Shown piece by piece: positions 1 to 5,425 of a stretch of 5,844 bases of DNA. The stretch spans positions 1-5,844 of the forward strand of contig DASXOV010000113.1 of NCBI GenBank assembly GCA_036494005.1. Direction: 5' to 3'. The translations under genes were made by a program, and so were the position numbers. Under the pieces are notes generated by a model that was given only the letters and a program-made list of their open reading frames with translations, ran no database searches and was not told the origin of the DNA. The DNA comes from GCA-003244245 sp036494005 (lineage in GTDB: Bacteria > Actinomycetota > Actinomycetes > Mycobacteriales > Pseudonocardiaceae). The first letter of the stretch is position 1, and the number at the start of each line of letters is the position of its first letter.

Positions 1-914
1 TCGCCGACCCGAACGGCCCGCCCACGTTCCGGCCACTGGCCGGGGTGGGCGCGGAGACCACTCAAGGTCTCATGAACGCCTTGTCCGACATCATCACGGA
101 CGGCAGCGGCACCAAGATCATCGCGTCCTACGACAACGCCGGCTCGGCCCAGATCACCACCAAGGACCCGAACGTCACCCCCGGCTGCACCATCAACCGG
201 CCCAACCAGGGCGGTGCGGGCACCAACGCGCTGGTCGCGTCGCTGCAGGCGGGCAACGGGTGTGTGCAGTTCGCCCGGGTGGTGACCAACGACTCCGCCG
301 CCCGCCCCGGGGCCGGCCTGACCTACATCCCGTTCGCGATAGACGCCCTCACCTACGCCATCCGCGACGACAGCCTGCTGCCGAGGAACCTGTCGCTGGC
401 GAACCTGACCGCCATCTACAACTGCCAGGTCGCGGGGGTCAAGCCGCTGCTGGGGACCTTCGGTGCCGGGAACCGGACGTTCTTCCTCAGCAAGCTCGGC
501 CTGACCGACGCGGCGGACTTCGTCAATCAGCCCGGCCACACCTGCGTCAAGGACACCAACCCGGACGGGACCCCGCTGCTGGCCAACGACGGTCGCGTGC
601 TCACCGACCCGGAGCAGCTCGTGACCTACTCGTCAGCGCCGTACCTGGCCCAGGTCAACGGCGTGGTGCCGGACAAACACGGCACGGCGGTGCTCGGGTC
701 GATCAACGGCGTCAGTCCCGCGATCCTCAACAACTCCTCGGTGATGTCGCGCGACGTCTACAACGTCGTTCCCACCAGCCAGCTCGGCGTCACGCCCACC
801 AGCACGGTGTTCGTCGGACCGACCTCTCAGGTCTGCTCCAACTCCGCGACGATCCAGCGGCAGGGCTTCAACATCAACCCCAACTGCGGTTCGACCGCCA
901 TCAAGACTCCCTAG
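1..914 (+). CDS. PstS-like substrate-binding protein, 3' part (5' truncated by window edge)
   Basis: The open frame runs from base 3 to the TAG at 912-914 (303 residues visible) with no signal peptide, so the true start lies upstream; the GTG at 45 is internal and is not the start. The sequence has the layout of the type II periplasmic-binding-protein fold of the phosphate-binding PstS family: a YIPFAIDALTYA block (about bases 327-362), then LPRNLSLANLTAIYNC (about 378-425), then GAGNRTFFLSKLGL (about 462-503), which corresponds to the GSGTR-x-FF segment of PstS-like proteins. Six cysteines in the visible part suggest a disulfide-bonded exported protein. Family members bind small solutes, typically phosphate, outside the membrane for an ABC importer. 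No permease or ATPase gene is present here, and the ligand segment is GAGN rather than GSGT, so phosphate binding is not assured. It is followed after 52 bases by the Ig/WxL-like gene, suggesting co-transcription and a surface role. Family is fairly sure, ligand unknown. Confidence 0.8.
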   Translation, partial: ADPNGPPTFRPLAGVGAETTQGLMNALSDIITDGSGTKIIASYDNAGSAQITTKDPNVTPGCTINRPNQGGAGTNALVASLQAGNGCVQFARVVTNDSAARPGAGLTYIPFAIDALTYAIRDDSLLPRNLSLANLTAIYNCQVAGVKPLLGTFGAGNRTFFLSKLGLTDAADFVNQPGHTCVKDTNPDGTPLLANDGRVLTDPEQLVTYSSAPYLAQVNGVVPDKHGTAVLGSINGVSPAILNNSSVMSRDVYNVVPTSQLGVTPTSTVFVGPTSQVCSNSATIQRQGFNINPNCGSTAIKTP

Positions 915-919
915 CCGAT

Positions 920-954
920 TCCCTTTACCTGAAGGGTCCCTTTACCTGTAAAGG
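920..954 (+). repeat. 12-base direct repeat and inverted repeats in leader of the Ig/WxL-like gene
   Basis: TCCCTTTACCTG occurs twice, at 920-931 and 937-948 (17-base period). Each copy is followed by its own inverted partner: CCCTT (921-925) pairs with AAGGG (932-936), and CCTTTAC (939-945) pairs perfectly with GTAAAGG (948-954) across a 2-base centre. The second arm overlaps the AAGGAAG ribosome binding site. The stretch is AT-richer than its surroundings. It could be a protein-binding operator, a leader structure that limits access of ribosomes, or an end-of-gene structure for the upstream gene. There is no T-run, so it is not a classical intrinsic terminator. Confidence 0.6.
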
Positions 955-957
955 AAG
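951..957 (+). promoter_or_regulatory. Ribosome binding site of the Ig/WxL-like gene
   Basis: AAGGAAG lies 9 bases before the ATG at 967 and supports that start over the in-frame ATG at 985. Its first four bases form part of the 7-base arm GTAAAGG of the inverted repeat just upstream. Confidence 0.6.
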
Positions 958-966
958 AACCACATC

Positions 967-2583
967 ATGCATAAGAACAAATTCATGACCCGGCTTGTGT
1001 CGGGGGCACTGGTGTCCGCCATGGCCGGTGCAGTGTTACTGGTGGGTGGGGTGGCCAACGCCGCGCCGCCGGCCGGCACGCTGGGCAGCCTCACCATCAC
1101 CCCGGCGACCGGTACCGATATCAGCGCTGTCTCGGCGCGCACGTCCGCGGCCTGCCCGAGTAACTCGGACTCGGCCAACATGCTGATCGTCGGGCCGATC
1201 GGGGCGGCGAATCCGACCTTCCCGGCCAGCAATCCGTACCCGATCGTCACCACGAACAGCGCCACCTTCTCCACGGTGGCCCCGTTCGACCTCCCGTTCA
1301 GGAAGATCCTGCGGGACGCCGCCACCGAACGCGGAACCACGCTACAAACCGGTGAGTACGACATCACCGCGCAGTGCGGTGCCGGCTTCCCCTTCGCGGT
1401 GACCGGCACCTTCACCGGTGCGATGTACTTCACCAGCCCGACCGCGTACCAGACCACCGACCCCAATGCGGGGCCGACGGCCACCACCACCACGTTGACC
1501 ACGAACCCGGTGTCCCCGGTCACCCAGGGCACATCGGTGGCGCTCAACGCGGCGGTCAGCCCGTCAGCGGCGGGCAGTGTGCAGTTCAAGGACGGGGCTG
1601 GCAGCATCGGCGCCGCGGTGCCCGTCGCCGGCGGCACCGCATCGACCACCACGTCGACGCTGACTGCCGGGACGCACTCGTTGACCGCGGTGTTCACCCC
1701 CACCGATCCGGCGGCTTTCGGACCGTCGACGTCACCGGCGGTGAGTTTCGTGGTCAACACTTCTTCGGGGGCGACGGCCACCACGACCACGCTCTCGGTG
1801 ACCCCGAGCGGCTCGGTCAGCCAGGGCACCTCGGTGACCTTGAACGGCAGCGTGTCGCCGGCCGCCGCGGCAGGCAGCATCCAGTTCACCGACGGTGGCA
1901 CCAACCTCGGCGCTCCGGTGCCGGTGGCGGGCGGCACCGCGTCGACGACCACCTCCACGCTGGCCGTCGGCTCGCACTCGCTGGCTGCCAGCTTCATCCC
2001 GGCCAACCCGGCTGCCTTCGGCGCATCGTCCTCTCAGCCGGTTCCGCTGACGGTGACCGGGTCGGGCGGTGGAACGGGATCCACCGCGACAGAGACGATC
2101 ACGACCACGATCGCATCGGGTTCGCTGGTGATCAGCGTCGCCAACACGAACGTCACGTTGCCGTCGCCAGCACTGAACCCGGCCGGGACGCTGCTGTCCA
2201 CCAGCGGAAACATCAACCCGATCACGGTGACCGACACCAGAGCGGGTAATCCCGGCTGGACGGTGTCCGGTCAGGTGACCGACTTCAGCGACGGCGCGTC
2301 CCACGCGATCAACGGGGCGAACCTGGGCTGGGCGCCGCACGTGATCGACAAGGCCGCGGCACAGACGGTCACACCCGGCGCGACGATCGACCCGGCGAAC
2401 GGGATCGCACCCGGGGCCAGCCCGCCCGCGGGCATCGGCCTGAGCGTCAGCCGGACGCTGGCCACCGCGGCCACTCTGGCGGGCATCGGCACCGCACATC
2501 TGGATGCCCTGCTCAACCTCAACGTGCCCACCTCCACCACGGCGGGCACCTACACCACAACCCTGACCCTGACGGCCATCTGA
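967..2583 (+). CDS. Secreted Ig-like repeat protein with C-terminal WxL-like domain
   Basis: 538 residues. A signal peptide covers residues 1-32 (KNK charge patch, hydrophobic core 10-29, cleavage near ANA). Residues about 38-162 form a domain with two cysteines (C63, C137) that is clearly related to the ectodomain of the protein at 3702-4529. Residues 169-265 and 268-364 are two Ig-like repeats of the bacterial Big_3 type (TTTTL start, GTSV-L, GS-QF-DG, TAGTHSLTA-F). Residues about 373-538 resemble the Firmicute WxL domain: a GWTVSGQVTDF segment (W431), an NGANLGW segment (450-455) and the final strand AGTYTTTLTLTAI, which matches the C-terminal Y-xxx-LTWTL signature except that the Trp is Leu (L535). 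There is no membrane anchor or sorting motif, so attachment would be non-covalent, as for WxL proteins that bind peptidoglycan or DUF916 partners. The DUF916-type partner is encoded directly downstream. Gene and export are sure; the WxL-like assignment is good but rests on motif resemblance. Confidence 0.88.
   Translation: MHKNKFMTRLVSGALVSAMAGAVLLVGGVANAAPPAGTLGSLTITPATGTDISAVSARTSAACPSNSDSANMLIVGPIGAANPTFPASNPYPIVTTNSATFSTVAPFDLPFRKILRDAATERGTTLQTGEYDITAQCGAGFPFAVTGTFTGAMYFTSPTAYQTTDPNAGPTATTTTLTTNPVSPVTQGTSVALNAAVSPSAAGSVQFKDGAGSIGAAVPVAGGTASTTTSTLTAGTHSLTAVFTPTDPAAFGPSTSPAVSFVVNTSSGATATTTTLSVTPSGSVSQGTSVTLNGSVSPAAAAGSIQFTDGGTNLGAPVPVAGGTASTTTSTLAVGSHSLAASFIPANPAAFGASSSQPVPLTVTGSGGGTGSTATETITTTIASGSLVISVANTNVTLPSPALNPAGTLLSTSGNINPITVTDTRAGNPGWTVSGQVTDFSDGASHAINGANLGWAPHVIDKAAAQTVTPGATIDPANGIAPGASPPAGIGLSVSRTLATAATLAGIGTAHLDALLNLNVPTSTTAGTYTTTLTLTAI
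1471..2058 (+). repeat. Two tandem Ig-like domain repeats (about 99 codons each)
   Basis: Residues 169-265 and 268-364 of the Ig/WxL-like protein align along their whole length with one single-residue indel. The most conserved block, VPVAGGTASTTTSTL, is identical in both (residues 218-232 and 318-332), although 7 of its 45 bases differ, all synonymously. The duplication is therefore old and the protein sequence has been kept by selection, rather than being a fresh copy. Such repeats usually act as stalks or adhesive modules on bacterial surface proteins. Confidence 0.8.
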
Positions 2584-2584
2584 C

Positions 2585-2630
2585 AACCGTCCGTGAGCGG
2601 GAATCGGTGCCGTGCAGACGGTTCCCGCTC
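2585..2630 (+). other. Intercistronic hairpin with a competing alternative stem
   Basis: In the 67-base gap between the Ig/WxL-like gene and the DUF916-type gene, GAGCGGGAA (2595-2603) pairs perfectly with TTCCCGCTC (2622-2630); the stem can extend inward by a T-G pair and two G-C pairs to 12 pairs with a 12-base loop. A second, mutually exclusive pairing exists: AACCGTC (2585-2591) with GACGGTT (2617-2623). No T-run follows, and the downstream ribosome binding site starts at 2641, ten bases after the stem. Possible roles are partial termination, mRNA processing, or protection of the upstream message so that the secreted protein is made in excess. Confidence 0.55.
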
Positions 2631-2640
2631 CCGGATGGTG

Positions 2641-2646
2641 AGGGAG
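2641..2646 (+). promoter_or_regulatory. Ribosome binding site of the DUF916-type gene
   Basis: AGGGAG ends 4 bases before the ATG at 2651, which begins a clean signal peptide. This fixes the start. Confidence 0.6.
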
Positions 2647-2650
2647 CCCC

Positions 2651-3718
2651 ATGAACCCACTATCCCGTCTTGCCGTCCTGTGCACGGTCGCGCTGGGGGT
2701 GCTGGCACCGGTGACCCCGGCCTCCGCCGGCACAGCCCTGCCGGACGCCCAGATCGCATCCGTCCCGGCCGTACCGCAACCGGTGACCTTCGGCATCCGC
2801 CCGGCCACCGGCACCGGGTCCGACAGCCGCGCCAGGTTCACCTACAGCTCAGTACCGGGTACCGCGATCAAGGATTTCGTCGCCATCAGCAACGTCAGTG
2901 ATGTTCCCCTGACCCTGCGGGTCTACGCCGCCGACGCGTTCAACACCCCCGACGGGGGCTTCGATCTGCTCGCCTCCGGCCGCCCGTCCAGCGACGTCGG
3001 AGCCTGGACCGTGCCCGCGACCAGCAGCGTCGCGGTGCCCGGCCGGTCCACCGCGATCGTGCCGTTCACGCTGTCGATCCCGGCTAACGCCTCGCCGGGC
3101 GACCACACCGCCGGCATCGTCGCCTCACTGACATCGGAGCAGGTCGACACGAAAGGCAACCGGATTCTGGTCGACAAGCGCGTCGGCACCCGGATCTACC
3201 TGCGCGTGCCTGGCGACCTGCACCCCGCGCTGGCGATCGAGGGTCTCGCCGGCGCTTTCCACCAGACGGTCAACCCGCTCGGCCACGGCCGGGCGACCAT
3301 GACCTACACCGTGCGTAACACGGGCAACCTGCGCCTGCAGGGACTGCAACGGGTCCAGGTGCGCACTCCCTGGGGATCCACCCGAGACGATCCCAGACTG
3401 CAGGCTCTCCCCGAACTGTTGCCCGGCAACGCGGTGTCGGTGACCTCCGAGGTCACCGACGTCCTCCCGGCCGGCTGGGACACCGCCACGGTGCGGGTGG
3501 ATCCCGTCGCGCCACCCGGTGATCAGGATCCGGCGCTGCGGGCGGCGGTGGCCAGCGACACGTTCGCGGCCGTGCCGTGGGCGCTGCTGACGCTGCTGGT
3601 GCTCCTCGGGCTCGTCGTACTGGTGCGGTACCGGCTGCGGCGCCGCCGCGACACCCGCCCGGGCCAGAGCCCAGACGGCACCGAGAGCCCGGAGGTGCCC
3701 CATGCGACCCTTCGCTAG
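2651..3718 (+). CDS. DUF916 / WxL-interacting-type protein with C-terminal membrane anchor
   Basis: 355 residues. Signal peptide 1-26 (cleavage after ASA). Residues about 45-165 match the DUF916 (WxLIP peptidoglycan-binding) pattern: VTFGIRPA near the start of the mature protein, a DFVAISNVSDVPLTLRVYAAD strand region, and the hallmark IPANASPGDHTAGI at 143-156 (compare the usual IP-x-x-A-x-PG-x-Y/H-x-G-I). Residues about 180-295 form a second beta-rich domain (MTYTVRNTGNLRLQG, then a PELLPGNAVSV segment) in the place of the DUF3324-type second domain. One transmembrane helix (308-325) is followed by the basic tail RYRLRRRRD, giving an extracellular protein fixed in the membrane. In Firmicutes such proteins (CscA type) bind WxL proteins and peptidoglycan. 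The neighbour upstream has a WxL-like domain, which fits that partnership. C11 sits in the signal core (AVLC) and does not make a convincing lipobox. The 3' end overlaps the next gene by 17 bases, implying translational coupling. Confidence 0.87.
   Translation: MNPLSRLAVLCTVALGVLAPVTPASAGTALPDAQIASVPAVPQPVTFGIRPATGTGSDSRARFTYSSVPGTAIKDFVAISNVSDVPLTLRVYAADAFNTPDGGFDLLASGRPSSDVGAWTVPATSSVAVPGRSTAIVPFTLSIPANASPGDHTAGIVASLTSEQVDTKGNRILVDKRVGTRIYLRVPGDLHPALAIEGLAGAFHQTVNPLGHGRATMTYTVRNTGNLRLQGLQRVQVRTPWGSTRDDPRLQALPELLPGNAVSVTSEVTDVLPAGWDTATVRVDPVAPPGDQDPALRAAVASDTFAAVPWALLTLLVLLGLVVLVRYRLRRRRDTRPGQSPDGTESPEVPHATLR
3691..3697 (+). promoter_or_regulatory. Ribosome binding site inside the end of the DUF916-type gene
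   Basis: GGAGGTG lies inside the last codons of the upstream gene, 4 bases before the ATG at 3702 (GGAGG core 6 bases before it). It decides the start of the next gene and produces the 17-base overlap. Confidence 0.65.
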
Positions 3719-4529
3719 ATCGGCGGCGCTGGCCCTGGCAGTCGCACTGGCCAGCGGGACAGCGCTGGCCGGCGGCGCAGCGTCTGCGCAGGCCGACCAG
3801 GGTGGCGGGTTGATCGTCATCCCCGGTTCGGGCAGCGATCTGACCGCGATCCGGGTGCGCACCTCGGCGGGGTGCCCCGCTGCGGCCAACGCGTACTACG
3901 CCAGGATGACCGGCCGGGGTTTCCCTCCGGACGGGCAGGTCGTCACGGCCAACACCGCCGCGGGCCTGTCACACAGCGTCGGATTCGACGCCTACTTCCT
4001 GCTCATCATGCGGGACTACGCCAACCGCAACCACGCCACCCTGGCCGGCCAGTACAAGATCACGGTCTTCTGCGTCGACCGCCTCACCCTGCAGGACTAC
4101 CGGGAGTTCACCGGGTCACTGGAGTTCACCGATCCGACCCACTATGAGGCACTCGGAGCGGCGAAGCAGACCGGGCCACCACCACCCCCGCTGGCGCTGG
4201 CCGGTGACGGATCCGCGCTCGATCCGGCTCAACCAGCACCGCCCGCCGGGACGGCGCCACCCGGGACAGTGCCACCCGGGACAGTGCCCGCCGGGACACC
4301 GTCGGTGGCGGGCCCGCCCGCAAGTACAGCACAGCCCCCAGGGCCCACCGCCGGGTCGCCGACCGGCATCAATCCGCAACCGCCGATGGTGGCCGACCGG
4401 CAACTCTCCTCCCCTTCGGGGAAACCGCCGGGGCAGCGATGGCCGTGGCTCATTCTGGGTGCTTCGGCGCTCCTGACCCCGGTGGCCGTCGTCGCGGTGA
4501 ACCGGCTGCGCAAGAGGCGCGCCCGATGA
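3702..4529 (+). CDS. Membrane-anchored surface protein sharing the N-terminal domain of the Ig/WxL-like protein
   Basis: 275 residues; function not recognised. Signal peptide 1-31 (cleavage after AQA or ASA). The ectodomain, residues about 35-148, is paralogous to residues about 38-162 of the protein at 967-2583. Both open with a G-x-L-x-I-x-P-x-x-G-x-D-[IL]-[ST]-A-[IV]-x-x-R-T-S-A-x-C-P pattern, both have the segment R-D-[AY]-A ... A-T/T-T-L-x-[TA]-G-[EQ]-Y-[DK]-I-T, and both end F-T-G-[AS]-[ML]-x-F-T-[SD]-P-T-x-Y. C58 and C124 correspond to C63 and C137 there, probably a disulfide. Residues about 157-235 are a Pro/Gly/Ala/Thr-rich linker with short tandem repeats, suited to crossing a thick cell wall. 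A transmembrane helix (247-266) and basic tail RLRKRRAR end the protein. Lacking Ig repeats and a WxL-like domain, it looks like the membrane-held partner of the larger protein. The last base pairs overlap the next start as ATGA. Confidence 0.85.
   Translation: MRPFARSAALALAVALASGTALAGGAASAQADQGGGLIVIPGSGSDLTAIRVRTSAGCPAAANAYYARMTGRGFPPDGQVVTANTAAGLSHSVGFDAYFLLIMRDYANRNHATLAGQYKITVFCVDRLTLQDYREFTGSLEFTDPTHYEALGAAKQTGPPPPPLALAGDGSALDPAQPAPPAGTAPPGTVPPGTVPAGTPSVAGPPASTAQPPGPTAGSPTGINPQPPMVADRQLSSPSGKPPGQRWPWLILGASALLTPVAVVAVNRLRKRRAR
4241..4300 (+). repeat. Four tandem 15-base units in the Pro-rich linker
   Basis: Units begin at 4241, 4256, 4271 and 4286. The middle two are identical (GCCACCCGGGACAGT) and the outer two are variants (GCCCGCCGGGAC plus three bases). 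They encode residues 181-200 as PAGTA, PPGTV, PPGTV, PAGTP. The near-identity of the units suggests recent slippage, so the linker length may vary between strains. Confidence 0.8.
4514..4518 (+). promoter_or_regulatory. Ribosome binding site of the sortase-like gene
   Basis: AGAGG lies 7 bases before the ATG at 4526. Together with the ATGA overlap with the preceding stop codon it favours 4526 over the in-frame ATG at 4439. Confidence 0.5.
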
Positions 4530-5386
4530 CCGCCCGGCAGGACAGGCCGACGTTCCGGGTGGCCAGCCACATGCTGGCCATTGTCGCCGTGCTGACGCTG
4601 TCCTTTCTGCTGGAGCTGACGCTGCTGGGCGGCCTGCGGCAGGCTCGCGACCAGGCGCAGGACGCCACCCAGCTACGCAATGAACTGGCGCGGGCCACGG
4701 CGCCGGTGTCCGCTCTCGACCAGGGAGGCCACCCGTTGCCCTCGGCGACCCCGGTGGGCCTCCTCGAGATTCCCCGGCTGGGCCTGCGCCAGATCGTGGT
4801 GGAGGGCACGTCCTCGAACGCCCTTATGTCCGGTCCGGGGCACCGCAGGGACACCCCACTGCCCGGCCAGGCCGGGGCCAGCGTGATCGCCGGCCGGCAA
4901 ACAGCCTATGGAGGCCCGTTCCGGTCGATCGGCCGACTACACCCCGGTGATGCGATCCAGGTGATCACCGGCCAAGGCAGGAACACGTTCGCTGTGCTCG
5001 GCGTGCGCCACGCCGGCGACCCGCTGCCGCCGACGCTGTCACCCGGCCAGGGCCGGCTGACCCTGGTGACCAGCGATGGCCCGGCGTTTCGACCAACCGA
5101 CGTTCTGCGGGTGGACGCGCGGCTCACGACTGACACCCAGCCCGCTGGTGTCGCGCTGTCCTCGTCGGCGCTACCGGCCGCCGAGGTCGTGATGGCCGGC
5201 GATGGCTCGGCGCTGTCGGCCGTTGTCGCGTGGGCCGCGCTGGTGCTGGTAGCGGCCCTGGGCACGGTGTGGGTCCGCCACAGCACCGGGCGATGGCAGG
5301 CCTGGGTGATCGGGGTGCCGGTGCTGGCGACCCTCGGCCTGACCGCCGCTGACGAGATCGTCGCGATGCTGCCCAACCTGCTGTGA
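4526..5386 (+). CDS. Sortase-fold membrane protein, apparently lacking the catalytic residues (class E-like)
   Basis: 286 residues from the ATG at 4526; a start at 4439 would add 29 Arg/Gly/Pro-rich residues inside the previous gene and is unlikely. Helix about 16-37, then a sortase domain about 77-200, then two C-terminal helices about 229-250 and 258-282. The sortase fold is shown by GLLEIPRLGLRQIVVEGT (78-95), ALMSGPGHRRDTPLPGQAG (99-117), SVIAGRQTAYGGPFRSIGRL (119-138), PGDAIQV (140-146) and GRLTLVTSDGP (176-186). In active sortases the fourth block reads AGHR and the last reads LTTC followed by a catalytic Arg. Here the His position is R124 (CGG, 4895-4897), the Cys position is S183 (AGC, 5072-5074, one base from TGC) and the Arg position is probably V193. 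The frame is intact and the structural residues are kept, so this reads as a retained non-catalytic sortase rather than a decaying gene. Transpeptidation of the small LSQTG protein downstream is therefore doubtful; binding or scaffolding is possible. Fold sure, loss of activity inferred by motif alignment. Confidence 0.85.
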   Translation: MTARQDRPTFRVASHMLAIVAVLTLSFLLELTLLGGLRQARDQAQDATQLRNELARATAPVSALDQGGHPLPSATPVGLLEIPRLGLRQIVVEGTSSNALMSGPGHRRDTPLPGQAGASVIAGRQTAYGGPFRSIGRLHPGDAIQVITGQGRNTFAVLGVRHAGDPLPPTLSPGQGRLTLVTSDGPAFRPTDVLRVDARLTTDTQPAGVALSSSALPAAEVVMAGDGSALSAVVAWAALVLVAALGTVWVRHSTGRWQAWVIGVPVLATLGLTAADEIVAMLPNLL

Positions 5387-5414
5387 CAAACCCAAGAGAT
5401 TCCCATGACGCCTC

Positions 5415-5421
5415 GAGGAGA
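5415..5421 (+). promoter_or_regulatory. Ribosome binding site of the small LSQTG protein
   Basis: GAGGAGA ends 4 bases before the ATG at 5426. An in-frame ATG at 5405 has only a weak AAGAGA upstream, and this strong site would then lie inside the gene, so 5426 is preferred. Confidence 0.6.
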
Positions 5422-5425
5422 GCCC

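Noticed and set aside
942..2006. Long minus-strand open frame of 354 codons opposite the Ig/WxL-like gene
   Set aside because: It mirrors the coding bias of the plus-strand gene, which has a signal peptide, ribosome binding site and recognisable repeats. The minus-strand translation is Val/Ala/Pro-rich with no domain pattern.
2595..2630. Intrinsic terminator between the Ig/WxL-like and DUF916-type genes
   Set aside because: The stem is strong, but no T-run follows and the next ribosome binding site begins ten bases later. Recorded as an intercistronic hairpin instead.
2651..2730. Lipoprotein signal in the DUF916-type protein because of C11
   Set aside because: The AVLC context lacks the small residue before Cys and the Cys lies in the middle of the hydrophobic core; an ASA cleavage site follows at residue 26, and the protein already has a C-terminal anchor.
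1732..2841. Minus-strand open frame of 369 codons spanning two plus-strand genes
   Set aside because: Its translation is Arg/Gly-rich low complexity, typical of an antisense shadow in high-GC DNA, and it crosses a real intergenic hairpin.
4241..4300. CRISPR-like short repeats
   Set aside because: The units are directly adjacent 15-base coding repeats without spacers and encode an in-frame Pro/Gly/Thr linker.
4439..4525. Upstream ATG start for the sortase-like protein
   Set aside because: The extra 29 residues are an Arg/Gly/Pro-rich product of the overlapping frame of the previous gene and would spoil the N-terminal helix layout. The ATGA overlap at 4526 is a standard coupled start.
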